From contig CAYLXI010000004.1 of NCBI GenBank assembly GCA_964387695.1, positions 1 to 28,637 on the forward strand: a stretch of DNA of 28,637 nucleotides, in the 5' to 3' direction. The notes below the pieces were generated by a model. The model saw only the letters and a program-made list of their open reading frames with translations, was not told where the DNA came from and did not search any database. Source of the DNA: Thiosulfativibrio sp964387695 (GTDB lineage Bacteria; Pseudomonadota; Gammaproteobacteria; Thiomicrospirales; Thiomicrospiraceae). A program made the translations under genes and the position numbers. Numbering within the stretch: the first letter of the stretch is position 1; each line of letters opens with the position of its first letter. This document shows positions 16,294 to 24,699 of this stretch, one piece after another.

Positions 16294-16322
16294 ATAATAT
16301 CTTTTTCTTTACTAAATTTCAA
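16294..16322 (-). promoter_or_regulatory. Promoter of tpiA-secG-tRNA-Leu
   Basis: The minus strand has TTGAAA (16317-16322), a 17-bp spacer and TATTAT (16294-16299): each hexamer matches the sigma-70 consensus at 5 of 6 positions. The -10 lies 31 bp before the tpiA ATG, with the whole element inside the 70-bp glmM-tpiA gap. Confidence 0.7.
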
Positions 16323-16333
16323 TCTTGACAATT

Positions 16334-17662
16334 TCATAAAAACTCTTTTTCAACTAGCTCTACTAAAGTTTTTACATGAGGTTCAATCAATTCTTTAGTT
16401 TCCCCCTCTACCATCACTCTTATTAGAGACTCTGTACCAGAAGGACGTATTAGAACTCTTCCCATGCCATTCATAGATTTTTCTGCTTTGATAACCGCAT
16501 CTTTTAAGTGCTGATTATCCATAACATCATTTTTATTAATTACTTTTATATTTTTTAAAATTTGAGGATAAATATGCAACCCTTGCAACATTTCTTGCAA
16601 GCTTTTACCTGTATCAACAACAATAGACAGCACTTGAAGTGCGGCAACAATTCCATCTCCCGTTGTGGTTTTGTTAAGACACAAAACATGACCTGATGCT
16701 TCTGCACCAAGTAGCCACTGTTTTTCGATCAAGCGTTGCATGACATATCTATCTCCCACTTCTGACCGCTCAAAAGCAATACCTCGACTCTTAAGTGCTT
16801 TTTCCAGCCCTAGATTAGACATCAAAGTTCCTACTACACCCTCTACACCCGATTCAAAAGCCGTTGCAAGGATATACAAAATAGCGTCCCCATCAACTAT
16901 TTTACCATCAGATGTAACCATCATAACCCTATCACCATCACCATCCAAGGCAATTCCTAAGTCAGCTCCTTCTTCTACAACTCTTTTTTGTAATGAAGCT
17001 AAATCTGTAGCACCACAGTTTAGATTAATATTAATTCCATCTGGTTCAACGCCAATGGATATAACCTCTGCTCCCAACTCTTTAAAAACCGCGGGAGCAA
17101 CATGATAAGTTGCTCCATTTGCACAATCTACAACAATCTTTAAACCATTCAACTTATCACGACCTGAATAGGTGCTTTTACAAAACTCTATATATCTCCC
17201 TGCGGCATCTTCTATTCTCTTAGCTTTCCCTAAATTTTCTGATGAAACCATAACAATTTCTTCTTCAAAAACAGATTCAATTTCAAGCTCCATCTCATCC
17301 GAGATTTTTTTTCCTGCTGCACCAAAAAACTTAATACCGTTATCACAATGAGGATTATGGGAAGCACTAATCACTACCCCTGCATCACAGCCAAAAGTTT
17401 GAGTCAAATAAGCAATCGCAGGTGTGGGCATAGGCCCCAGAAGATACACATCAACTCCCGCGGCAATAAAGCCTGCTTCCAAGGCTGATTCAAACATATA
17501 TCCTGATATTCTAGTGTCTTTACCTATCATGACCGATTTCTCACCATGATTTCTAATCACCTTACCAGTAGCCCAACCTAGCTTTAAGATATTATCTGCT
17601 TTAATCATGCCATGACCAACACGACTTCTTATACCATCAGTACCAAAGTGTTTTTTTTTCAT
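16334..17662 (-). CDS. glmM: Phosphoglucosamine mutase
   Basis: Converts glucosamine 6-phosphate to glucosamine 1-phosphate on the route to UDP-GlcNAc for peptidoglycan and LPS. The 442-residue protein begins F-G-T-D-G-I-R, has the phosphoserine loop V-I-S-A-S101-H-N-P, the metal-binding L-D-G-D-G-D-R, the sugar-specificity loop E-A-S-G-H and the phosphate-binding R-P-S-G-T-E-S near the C-terminus. The frame is open to 17734, but the ATG at 17662 matches the family start MKKK-x-F-G-T-D-G and the usual length (~445). The AAGGAA element 12 nt before it is slightly far. folP lies 162 bp upstream, an order shared with E. coli (ftsH-folP-glmM). Confidence 0.97.
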   Translation of the reverse strand: MKKKHFGTDGIRSRVGHGMIKADNILKLGWATGKVIRNHGEKSVMIGKDTRISGYMFESALEAGFIAAGVDVYLLGPMPTPAIAYLTQTFGCDAGVVISASHNPHCDNGIKFFGAAGKKISDEMELEIESVFEEEIVMVSSENLGKAKRIEDAAGRYIEFCKSTYSGRDKLNGLKIVVDCANGATYHVAPAVFKELGAEVISIGVEPDGININLNCGATDLASLQKRVVEEGADLGIALDGDGDRVMMVTSDGKIVDGDAILYILATAFESGVEGVVGTLMSNLGLEKALKSRGIAFERSEVGDRYVMQRLIEKQWLLGAEASGHVLCLNKTTTGDGIVAALQVLSIVVDTGKSLQEMLQGLHIYPQILKNIKVINKNDVMDNQHLKDAVIKAEKSMNGMGRVLIRPSGTESLIRVMVEGETKELIEPHVKTLVELVEKEFL

Positions 17663-17803
17663 TATTATTGATATTTCCTTAATGAAGAGCTTAATAACTA
17701 AGGTTAGAATTAGGCTGTGAAAAAAGTGCTGCAAATTTTGTAAAGTGATAAATAATAGCCAAAATTGTACCTAAATTAACAGAAGCTGCAAGGTATTTTA
17801 ACC

Positions 17804-17831
17804 AGTATAATATTAGGCGTTTATTCAGAAA
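17804..17831 (-). promoter_or_regulatory. Weak promoter candidate for glmM
   Basis: On the minus strand, TTTCTG (17826-17831, within the end of folP), a 16-bp spacer and TATACT (17804-17809). The -10 is good and the -35 is poor. It lies 142 bp before the glmM start, and the 17663-17824 gap is AT-rich with no other clear element. The gap shows no strong folP terminator either, so glmM may simply be read from folP. Confidence 0.22.
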
Positions 17832-18655
17832 CTCTTTAAAGCACTGGTAATCTTTAAAGCTTGCACTGTTTCCTTAACATCATGCACTCGTAAGATAGAA
17901 GCACCGCTTAGCATTGCTAGAACCGATGCTACGACAGAGCCTACAACACGACTCTCTGTCAAATCTCCACCCTGCAAAGCACCTATCATTGATTTACGTG
18001 AAACGCCAATCAACACAGGGCTGCCTATTTGCAAAATCTTATCGAGGCTTTTGAATAATTCTACATTATGCAACAATGTTTTACCAAATCCAAAGCCTGG
18101 ATCAATTAGAATATTTTCATTTTTAATACCTGCCTTTTTACAAGCTAAAACTCGTTGTTCTAAAAATTGAGCAACCGTTTCTACAACATTATTATAGAGC
18201 GGATTATGCTGCATCGTCCTAAAATCGCCTTGCTTGTGCATTAAACATACTAATACACTAGATGAAGAAACAACTTTTATCGCACCCTCTGCTTGCAAGG
18301 CATTTACATCATTAATCATATCTATATTTAAATCCAACACGCCGCGCATTACTTCTGTTTTGTAGGTATCAACTGATATAGGAATATCTGATACTTCTTT
18401 TACCCACTCTATCGCAGAACTTACTCTTTGTAGTTCCTCTTCAATAGAAACTATCTTTGCTCCAGGCCTGGTAGATTCACCGCCAATATCAACAATATCT
18501 ACTCCTGCAGCAACCATTTTATTAACTTGAACAATGATTGAGCTTTTGCTCATAAACCGACCCCCATCTGAAAAGGAGTCAGGGGTAACATTAAGAACCC
18601 CCATTACTAAGGGGACGGTACGATCAACATTATTTAATTTTTCAAAAAACTGCAT
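17825..18655 (-). CDS. folP: Dihydropteroate synthase
   Basis: Condenses p-aminobenzoate with 6-hydroxymethyl-7,8-dihydropterin pyrophosphate in folate synthesis; the sulfonamide target. The 276-residue TIM barrel has the first signature M-G-V-L-N-V-T-P-D-S-F-S-D-G-G (18-32), the second I-G-G-E-S-T-R-P-G-A (57-66), the D-P-G-F-G-F-G-K-T loop (185-193) and the S-R-K-S pterin/pyrophosphate lysine region (219-222). The ATG at 18655 has an excellent AGGAGG site 6 nt upstream. An intrinsic-terminator hairpin lies only about 16 bp before the start, between it and ftsH, so its expression from the ftsH promoter is probably reduced. Confidence 0.98.
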   Translation of the reverse strand: MQFFEKLNNVDRTVPLVMGVLNVTPDSFSDGGRFMSKSSIIVQVNKMVAAGVDIVDIGGESTRPGAKIVSIEEELQRVSSAIEWVKEVSDIPISVDTYKTEVMRGVLDLNIDMINDVNALQAEGAIKVVSSSSVLVCLMHKQGDFRTMQHNPLYNNVVETVAQFLEQRVLACKKAGIKNENILIDPGFGFGKTLLHNVELFKSLDKILQIGSPVLIGVSRKSMIGALQGGDLTESRVVGSVVASVLAMLSGASILRVHDVKETVQALKITSALKSF

Positions 18656-18670
18656 GATTTACCTCCTCAT

Positions 18671-18696
18671 AAAAAAACCCCTATCAAGTGGGGTTT
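18671..18696 (-). terminator. Intrinsic terminator/attenuator between ftsH and folP
   Basis: AAACCCC (18675-18681) and GGGGTTT (18690-18696) form a 7-bp stem with an 8-base loop, followed on the minus strand by a run of seven U. It sits 22 bp after the ftsH stop and about 16 bp before the folP start, so it can end ftsH transcripts while some polymerases continue into folP. The plus-strand reading lacks an equally long U-run (TTTGTTT). Confidence 0.8.
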
Positions 18697-18718
18697 GTTT
18701 ATGAGAAAAATCTAACCT

Positions 18719-20692
18719 TTAAGGTGAAGTAGGTTCAGATGAATTCAAATCTGGACTGTCAGAGCTTTCTTTTTTAGAGCTTTCTTCTTTATCAGAAACT
18801 ACATCTTTAGAAACCACATCCTCTTCTTTTTCTTTCGCATCATTCGAATCTGCATGATTTAACTCACTCCACTCTTTAGGCTCTCCTGGTTCTTTTCTTT
18901 CCATTAGATTTTTAACTTGTGCGGCATCAATCGTTTCATACCGCAATAAAGCTTCAGACATTGCATGTAAAATATCAATGTTTTCTTCAAGAAGACTCTG
19001 AGCTCTATCATAATTATTATCAATAAACTTACGCATTTCCACATCAATTTGCTTTGAAATTTCTTCCGAAACATTGGCGTTACGAGAAGTTCCTAAAAAG
19101 CTTCCGTTGTCTTCTTCTTCATACATTAAAGGCCCTAGAGAATCAGACAAACCCCATTTTGTTACCATATTACGAGCAATTTGAGTTGCTCTCATAATAT
19201 CATTACTGGCTCCTGTGGTTACGGCATCCGATCCAAACACGATCTCTTCAGCAATACGCCCCCCATATAAACTCGACAATTGGCTTTCGAGCTTTTGTTT
19301 AGAGTAACTATAAGCGTCTTCTTCAGGCAAGTACATGGTGACACCCAATGCACGACCTCTAGGCATAATACTAACCTTATAAACAGGGTCGTGCTCTGGA
19401 ACAAGGCAACCAACAATGGCGTGCCCTGCTTCATGATAAGCGGTGAGTTTTTTCTCGTCATCACTCATAATCATTGATTTGCGTTCAACGCCCATCAATA
19501 TTTTATCCTTGGCTTTTTCAAAATGAGACTGGGTAATAATTCTGTCATTATTTCTAGCAGCAAACAAGGCCGCTTCATTGACTAAGTTAGCCAAGTCTGC
19601 CCCTGAAAACCCTGGCGTTCCACGAGCTATATAGGCAGGCTGAACATCTTCAGACAAAGGAACTTTACGCATATGCACTTTCAAAATTTGTTCACGACCA
19701 CGAATATCTGGCAGACCAACGGTAACTTGGCGATCAAAACGCCCTGGACGCAGTAAAGCAGGATCTAATACATCAGAACGGTTAGTTGCCGCAATGACAA
19801 TAACTCCTTCATTGCCCTCAAATCCATCCATTTCAACCAGCATTTGGTTTAAGGTTTGTTCTCTCTCGTCATTACCTCCGCCCATCCCTGAACCACGACT
19901 ACGACCCACTGCATCTATTTCATCAATAAAAATAATGCAAGGTGCGTGTGCCTTAGCTTGTTCAAACATATCACGAACACGCGAAGCTCCAACCCCTACA
20001 AACATTTCTACAAAATCAGAACCAGATATACTAAAGAAGGGCACTTTTGCCTCACCAGCAATGGCTTTTGCTAGCAAAGTTTTACCTGTTCCGGGAGGGC
20101 CAACCATAAGCACTCCACGAGGAATTGTTCCGCCTAGGTTTTGATATTTTTCAGGATCTTTTAAGAAGTCAACTACTTCTCCAACTTCTTGCTTGGCTTC
20201 ATCTGCACCTGCAACATCGTCTAAAGTTACTTTAACTTGGTCGTCTGTCATCATTTTAGCTTTTGATTTACCAAAAGACATCGGACCACCTTTTCCGCCC
20301 ATTCCGCCACCCATTGAACGCATGAAGAAAATCCACACACCAATTAATAACAACATGGGGAACCAAGAAATAAAAATTTGCATCAGCACACTTTGTCTCT
20401 CAGGAGGCTTCCCTTGAACAACAACTCTATTATTAAGTAAATCGCCCATCAAACCAGGGTCGCCTGGGTTAAATGTGGTAAATGCAAGCCCATCACTATA
20501 AACACCGCGAATGGTTGAACCCTCAATCGAAACCTGGCTTACTGCACCAGCACGGACTTTATCAATAAAGTCTGAATAAGCGAGCTGGCTACGGTCTGCC
20601 GCCTGATTCCCACTGAAATGGTTAAAAATAGACATCATAACGATAGCTGTCACCGTCCAAATTAAGATGTTTTTTAACATATCATTTTTCAT
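18719..20692 (-). CDS. ftsH: ATP-dependent zinc metalloprotease FtsH
   Basis: Membrane-anchored AAA+ protease that degrades misfolded membrane proteins and regulatory substrates. The 657-residue protein has an N-terminal transmembrane helix (about 8-26), a periplasmic domain, a second helix (about 105-124), Walker A GPPGTGKT (198-205), Walker B IIFIDEID (253-260), the second region of homology (about 304-322 with R-P-G-R-F-D) and the zinc motif HEAGH (420-424). The last ~45 residues are an acidic, serine-rich low-complexity tail. It lies 139 bp after rlmE, as in E. coli. The ATG at 20692 is preceded by a GAGGGG-like site. Confidence 0.98.
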   Translation of the reverse strand: MKNDMLKNILIWTVTAIVMMSIFNHFSGNQAADRSQLAYSDFIDKVRAGAVSQVSIEGSTIRGVYSDGLAFTTFNPGDPGLMGDLLNNRVVVQGKPPERQSVLMQIFISWFPMLLLIGVWIFFMRSMGGGMGGKGGPMSFGKSKAKMMTDDQVKVTLDDVAGADEAKQEVGEVVDFLKDPEKYQNLGGTIPRGVLMVGPPGTGKTLLAKAIAGEAKVPFFSISGSDFVEMFVGVGASRVRDMFEQAKAHAPCIIFIDEIDAVGRSRGSGMGGGNDEREQTLNQMLVEMDGFEGNEGVIVIAATNRSDVLDPALLRPGRFDRQVTVGLPDIRGREQILKVHMRKVPLSEDVQPAYIARGTPGFSGADLANLVNEAALFAARNNDRIITQSHFEKAKDKILMGVERKSMIMSDDEKKLTAYHEAGHAIVGCLVPEHDPVYKVSIMPRGRALGVTMYLPEEDAYSYSKQKLESQLSSLYGGRIAEEIVFGSDAVTTGASNDIMRATQIARNMVTKWGLSDSLGPLMYEEEDNGSFLGTSRNANVSEEISKQIDVEMRKFIDNNYDRAQSLLEENIDILHAMSEALLRYETIDAAQVKNLMERKEPGEPKEWSELNHADSNDAKEKEEDVVSKDVVSDKEESSKKESSDSPDLNSSEPTSP

Positions 20693-20737
20693 TAAAGCCC
20701 CTCTTGGAACAAAGTTTGTAAAAATTTTAAACGCATT

Positions 20738-20746
20738 ATTTTAACA
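20738..20746 (-). promoter_or_regulatory. Extended -10 candidate for ftsH
   Basis: TGTTAAAAT on the minus strand is an extended -10 element (TG-n-TAAAAT), 46 bp before the ftsH start, with no good -35. The surrounding 20693-20831 gap is very AT-rich and contains several self-complementary AATATT words, making false -10 matches likely. A sigma-32 site, as at E. coli ftsH, was looked for and not convincingly found. Confidence 0.3.
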
Positions 20747-20831
20747 CAAATACAATATTTTTATACTTCATAAATATTATCCAAAATATTAAATAAAATA
20801 TTGACCTAATTTTACTAATTTCAGCAAAAAA

Positions 20832-21449
20832 TCATCTCTTCCCTTTTGCCAATAAATAAATTTCTTTACTACGAGGTCGTGAAGCTTTTGGTTTTCGGCT
20901 TACGACCGTTTGATACTTACTGCGCAAGACTTTGATTAGCACATCATAGCCTTCGCCTTGAAAAACCTTCACTAATAAATTCCCGCCCACCTTGAGGACT
21001 TGATCGGCCAAGTCAACAGAAATATCCACTAAATACATAGCCTTAGGAATATCAACCCTTTTATTACCACTCATATTAGGAGCCATGTCCGACATAACTA
21101 AGTCTACATTTTGACCGTCTAAAGCACCCATTAATTGCTGGTAAACTTCATCTTTTTGAAAGTCTCCTTGAATAAAACTTACACCAGCAAAAGGCTCTAC
21201 TGGCAAAATATCTAAGGCAAACACTTTTCCTGACATCCCTACTTTAGTCGCCGCCCATTGAGACCAACCTCCAGGGGCGGCTCCTAAATCTATGACGACC
21301 ATGCCAGATTTGAATAAATGGTCTTTTTTATCAATTTCTTGCAATTTATAAATTGCTCGCGAACGATAACCGTCTTGCTTGGCTTTATTAACATAAAAAT
21401 CATCAAAATGCTCTTTTAACCAACCGGCACTCGATTTACTTCTTGCCAT
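20832..21449 (-). CDS. rlmE: 23S rRNA 2'-O-methyltransferase RlmE (FtsJ/RrmJ)
   Basis: Methylates the ribose of U2552 in the A loop of 23S rRNA using S-adenosylmethionine. The 205-residue protein has the Rossmann SAM motif V-I-D-L-G-A-A-P-G-G-W-S-Q (52-64) and the complete K-D-K-E catalytic tetrad: K35, D121 (M-S-D-M-A-P-N), K161 (L-V-K-V-F-Q-G) and E196 (S-K-E-I-Y). Length matches the family. It is followed by ftsH, and yhbY is divergent, the same neighbourhood as in E. coli. The upstream site is weak (AGGAAATATT before the ATG). Confidence 0.97.
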   Translation of the reverse strand: MARSKSSAGWLKEHFDDFYVNKAKQDGYRSRAIYKLQEIDKKDHLFKSGMVVIDLGAAPGGWSQWAATKVGMSGKVFALDILPVEPFAGVSFIQGDFQKDEVYQQLMGALDGQNVDLVMSDMAPNMSGNKRVDIPKAMYLVDISVDLADQVLKVGGNLLVKVFQGEGYDVLIKVLRSKYQTVVSRKPKASRPRSKEIYLLAKGKR

Positions 21450-21487
21450 AATATTTCCTAGTAAACTAAAGCTCTACTGAGAAGATG

Positions 21488-21515
21488 GGTATATAGATCA
21501 CCATATAAGACTCAA
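21488..21515 (-). promoter_or_regulatory. Promoter candidate for rlmE
   Basis: On the minus strand, TTGAGT (21510-21515), a 16-bp spacer and TATACC (21488-21493), 39 bp before the rlmE start, in the divergent 165-bp region shared with yhbY. Each hexamer matches consensus at about 4 positions. Confidence 0.4.
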
Positions 21516-21558
21516 AATACTAAGTAAGAATCTATATTCCACATTATTTCTAACTCTA

Positions 21559-21564
21559 TATAAT
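21559..21564 (+). promoter_or_regulatory. -10 element candidate for yhbY
   Basis: A perfect TATAAT on the plus strand, 50 bp before the yhbY start. The -35 at the expected distance (TTCCAC, 16-bp spacer) is poor. A second partial -10, TAGAAT, lies a few bases downstream. Confidence 0.4.
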
Positions 21565-21614
21565 GATTCGGGTAGAATACAACCCTTTATATAAGCTCAA
21601 ATTCTGGAAATTCA

Positions 21615-21920
21615 ATGTCAAACTCTAAAAAACTTACTAATACTCAAATAAAATTCTTACGGGGCATCGCTCATGGTCTTAATCCCGTAGTGACAATTGG
21701 TAATAACGGCATGAGCGAAAGTTTAATGAAAGAGCTGGAAAGTTCTTTAGAGCACCATGAAATATTAAAAATTAAAATCATGGTGGGAGAACGCAGTGAT
21801 CGTAAAAAAATCATAGAGAAAATTATTGCCGAAACCCATTCTCAACTGGTTCAAAGTATCGGCAAAATATGTGTCATTTTTAGAGCCAACCCCCAAACTG
21901 AAATTCAACTGCCTAAATAA
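21615..21920 (+). CDS. yhbY: CRM-domain RNA-binding protein YhbY
   Basis: A single-domain CRM (YhbY) protein that associates with pre-50S ribosomal particles. The 101-residue protein is almost entirely the domain: L-T-N-T-Q-I-K-F-L-R-G-I-A-H at the N-terminus, the GxxG RNA-binding loop T-I-G-N-N-G-M-S (about 33-40), L-K-I-K-I and a C-terminal V-I-F-R-A-N-P. ATG at 21615 has a GGAA element 5 nt upstream. It is the only confident plus-strand gene in the window, divergent from rlmE as in E. coli and convergent with metZ. Its pairing with rlmE (rRNA methylation) makes a small ribosome-assembly locus. Confidence 0.95.
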   Translation: MSNSKKLTNTQIKFLRGIAHGLNPVVTIGNNGMSESLMKELESSLEHHEILKIKIMVGERSDRKKIIEKIIAETHSQLVQSIGKICVIFRANPQTEIQLPK

Positions 21921-21930
21921 ATTTGAGCTT

Positions 21931-21963
21931 TGGCTTTAGCCACAATCCCTATTTAAAAAATAG
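21931..21963. terminator. Two small hairpins between convergent yhbY and metZ
   Basis: TGGCTTTAGCCA (21931-21942) and CTATTT-AAA-AAATAG (21949-21963) occupy the 53-bp space between the two stop codons. The first has a short GC stem and the second is AT-only. Neither has a clear U-run, so these are weak candidates for a bidirectional stop. Confidence 0.3.
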
Positions 21964-21973
21964 ATATTAGTGG

Positions 21974-23155
21974 TTAAACCAACTGAGATAGACCTCTTTC
22001 CAAGTCTTGTTTAATATCTTCAATCGATTCTAATCCAACCGAGACTCTTAATAAATTATCAGTAATGCCAGATTTTAATCTATCTTCTAAGGAAACTCGG
22101 CTATGCGTTGTGGTTGCTGGATGAGTAATGCTGGTCTTTACATCCCCTAAGTTGGCAGTAATGGACATCATTTCAGTATTATCTAGCACCAACCAGGCTT
22201 CTTTTTGTGTTCCTTTTACCCTAAAACTTAACAATCCTCCCGCTGCCTTTTGTTGTTTTTTCATTAATTCATAATCTGGATGAGACTTTAACCCTGGAAA
22301 AAATACTTTTTCTATTGATGGGTGCTTTTCTAGCCATTCTGCTAAGACCTGAGTTCGATGGCAGTGTGCTTCCATACGAATGGCTAAGGTCTCTAAACCT
22401 TTTAAAAACATCCAAGCATTAAAAGGACTCATTGACGGACCAGCTGTACGCATAAACCCTCGAAGATGCTCTTCAATGAGGTCTTTAGAGCCAACCACTG
22501 CTCCGCCGATTCCCCTGCCTTGACCATCTAAAAACTTGGTGGCTGAATGAATAACTATATCTGCCCCTAAATTTAAAGGTTGTTGTAAAATTGGCGTACA
22601 AAAGCAGTTATCCACAATTAACAAAATTTTATTTTCTTGCGCTAATTTTGCTAAAGCCCTGATGTCTGCAATTTCTGTTAGCGGGTTAGATGGGCTTTCT
22701 AAAAACAGTGCTTTGGTGTTAGGTTGAATTGCATTTTTCCAGGTGCTTAAATCCGTTTGTGATACAAAGGTTGTTTTAATATTAAATTTATCTAAATACT
22801 TATTAAACAACACCTTTGTCGTACCAAAAATACTTTGCGATGAAACGATATGATCACCAGATTCCAACAATGCCATAAAAGTTGATAAAATAGCTGACAT
22901 GCCAGAAGCCGTAGCAACACAGGATTCTCCACCTTCCATTATGGCTAAACGGTTTTCAAACGCCCTTACCGTTGGATTAGTAAAGCGAGAATATACATTA
23001 CCCTCTTCTGCTCCACTAAAGCGATCAGCTGCTTGTTGGGCGGATTTAAAACGAAAACTAGAAGTTGGAAAAATAGCTTCACTATTTTCTAGTTCTGCTG
23101 TTTGTGAATAACCGTGTCTTATCGCTAGAGTTTCAATATCATAATTTTTATTCAT
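21974..23155 (-). CDS. metZ: O-succinylhomoserine sulfhydrylase
   Basis: A PLP enzyme of the Cys/Met metabolism family that makes homocysteine directly from O-succinylhomoserine and sulfide, bypassing cystathionine. The 393-residue protein has the S-R-x-x-N-P-T phosphate/PLP region (about 56-62), A-S-G-M-S-A near 83-88, V-D-N-C-F near 181-185 and the PLP lysine K207 in H-S-A-T-K-F-L-D-G-Q-G. The G-Q-G-R after the lysine favours metZ over metB or metC, but specificity within this family cannot be proven from sequence. The upstream GTG at 23170 was rejected for the ATG at 23155, which has a GAGGTG site 7 nt before it. Its position directly after purF is common for metZ in gammaproteobacteria. 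Confidence 0.9.
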   Translation of the reverse strand: MNKNYDIETLAIRHGYSQTAELENSEAIFPTSSFRFKSAQQAADRFSGAEEGNVYSRFTNPTVRAFENRLAIMEGGESCVATASGMSAILSTFMALLESGDHIVSSQSIFGTTKVLFNKYLDKFNIKTTFVSQTDLSTWKNAIQPNTKALFLESPSNPLTEIADIRALAKLAQENKILLIVDNCFCTPILQQPLNLGADIVIHSATKFLDGQGRGIGGAVVGSKDLIEEHLRGFMRTAGPSMSPFNAWMFLKGLETLAIRMEAHCHRTQVLAEWLEKHPSIEKVFFPGLKSHPDYELMKKQQKAAGGLLSFRVKGTQKEAWLVLDNTEMMSITANLGDVKTSITHPATTTHSRVSLEDRLKSGITDNLLRVSVGLESIEDIKQDLERGLSQLV

Positions 23156-23169
23156 TAATAAACACCTCA

Positions 23170-24681
23170 CTAAACTCCATTATAAATTCCAACTGATTCT
23201 TCTCCAAGCTCTCTTTTATTTTCTTGAGCTTTTTCGTTGCGATTTTTATTTAAAGAAGCTAAATATTCTTCTGTAATATCTCCCGTAATATAATTTCCAC
23301 TAAAGCAAGAAGTATCGAATTCTTTGATAGCAGAATTTCCTACACCCACTGCCTCAACTAGATCTTCTAAGTCTTGGTAAAGTAGCTTATCTGCACCGAT
23401 ACAAGCAGAAATCTCTTCTGTTGTACGATTATTTGCAACGAGTTCAGTGACCGACGGCATATCAATGCCATAAACATAAGGATAACGAACTGCGGGTGCT
23501 GCCGAGGCAAAATATACTTTTCTTGCTCCTGCATCTCTCGCCATTTGTACAATCTCTCCAGAAGTCGTTCCGCGAACAATGGAGTCATCCACTAGCAAAA
23601 CATTTTTGCCTTCAAATTCTAGCGGTACGGCATTAAGCTTCTGACGCACAGATTTTTTACGCAAAGTTTGTCCTGGCATAATAAAAGTTCTACCAATATA
23701 GCGATTTTTAATAAACCCTTCTCTGTAAGGCTTTTTTAACACTCTGGCTAATTCTAAAGCAGAGGTTCGACTGGTATCAGGAATAGGCATCACCACATCA
23801 ATATCATTCTTTGACCATTCTCTTAAAATTTTATTCGCGAGTTTATCACCCATTCTTAAACGAGATTTATAAACCGATACCCCGTCTAACAAAGAGTCGG
23901 GACGGGCAAAGTAGACATATTCAAAAATACAAGGCGTTAAACGCGGGTTGTCGGCACACTGTTCAAACTGAATATTGCCTTCGTTGGTAATGACGACCGC
24001 CTCACCTGGATCTAAATCTTGCATAAATTCATAACCAGATGATTGTAATGCCACGGATTCAGAGGCAACCATATAGTCAACCCCTGTATCAGTCACTCTT
24101 TTACCAACCACTACAGGTCGCAATGCGTAAGGGTCTCTAAAAGCAAACACTCCAATACTGGTAATAATGCCCACTGCGGCATAGCCGCCCTTGGCTCGCT
24201 TGTGTACTCGACGAATCGCATTAAAAATATCTTCAGGATCAATAAACAATTTTTTTTGTTGCATCAGCTCATGAGCAAAAACATTTAACAAGACTTCAGA
24301 ATCGGAATTAGTATTTAAATGCCGTAAATCTTGTTCATAAATTTCTTTACTTAAGGCTTCGGCATTGGTTAAATTGCCGTTATGCCCCATAACAATTCCA
24401 TAGGGAGAGTTTACATAAAAAGGCTGGGCTTCTGCACTGGATGCCGAACCAGCGGTTGGATAACGAACATGACCTATCCCTACATTGCCGTGAAGATCTC
24501 GCATGTGCCGAGTTCTAAATACATCTTTTACCATGCCATTATTTTTTCTTTGGTATAGACGGCCTTTATCACAGGTAACAATACCCGCAGCATCTTGCCC
24601 TCTATGCTGCAATACCGTTAATGCATCATAAATCTCTTGGTTTACGGAGGTATTGGCAACGACTCCAACGATTCCACACAT
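23170..24681 (-). CDS. purF: Amidophosphoribosyltransferase
   Basis: First committed step of purine synthesis: PRPP plus glutamine gives phosphoribosylamine. The 503-residue protein starts M-C2-G-I-V-G-V, so the catalytic cysteine is exposed by methionine removal without a propeptide, as in E. coli. The N-terminal glutaminase has H-R-G-Q-D-A-A-G and G-H-N-G-N-L-T-N; the phosphoribosyltransferase domain has the PRPP loop V-L-L-V-D-D-S-I-V-R-G-T-T (361-373). The GGAG site is 9 nt upstream of the ATG at 24681. It lies 18 bp after the SPOR gene; the cvpA gene that usually precedes purF is missing. Confidence 0.98.
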   Translation of the reverse strand: MCGIVGVVANTSVNQEIYDALTVLQHRGQDAAGIVTCDKGRLYQRKNNGMVKDVFRTRHMRDLHGNVGIGHVRYPTAGSASSAEAQPFYVNSPYGIVMGHNGNLTNAEALSKEIYEQDLRHLNTNSDSEVLLNVFAHELMQQKKLFIDPEDIFNAIRRVHKRAKGGYAAVGIITSIGVFAFRDPYALRPVVVGKRVTDTGVDYMVASESVALQSSGYEFMQDLDPGEAVVITNEGNIQFEQCADNPRLTPCIFEYVYFARPDSLLDGVSVYKSRLRMGDKLANKILREWSKNDIDVVMPIPDTSRTSALELARVLKKPYREGFIKNRYIGRTFIMPGQTLRKKSVRQKLNAVPLEFEGKNVLLVDDSIVRGTTSGEIVQMARDAGARKVYFASAAPAVRYPYVYGIDMPSVTELVANNRTTEEISACIGADKLLYQDLEDLVEAVGVGNSAIKEFDTSCFSGNYITGDITEEYLASLNKNRNEKAQENKRELGEESVGIYNGV

Positions 24682-24699
24682 GGTCTAGCTCTCCAGTTT

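Noticed and set aside
16740..17105. Plus-strand ORF opposite glmM (121 residues)
   Set aside because: Long, but serine/proline-rich because it mirrors glmM codons; glmM is intact and conserved across this stretch.
19794..20144. Plus-strand ORF opposite ftsH (116 residues)
   Set aside because: It complements the AAA+ core of ftsH, which is fully conserved; no independent signal for expression.
20693..20831. Heat-shock (sigma-32) promoter before ftsH
   Set aside because: The gap is so AT-rich that -10-like words abound, and no CTTGAA-type -35 with a proper CCCCAT-type -10 was found.
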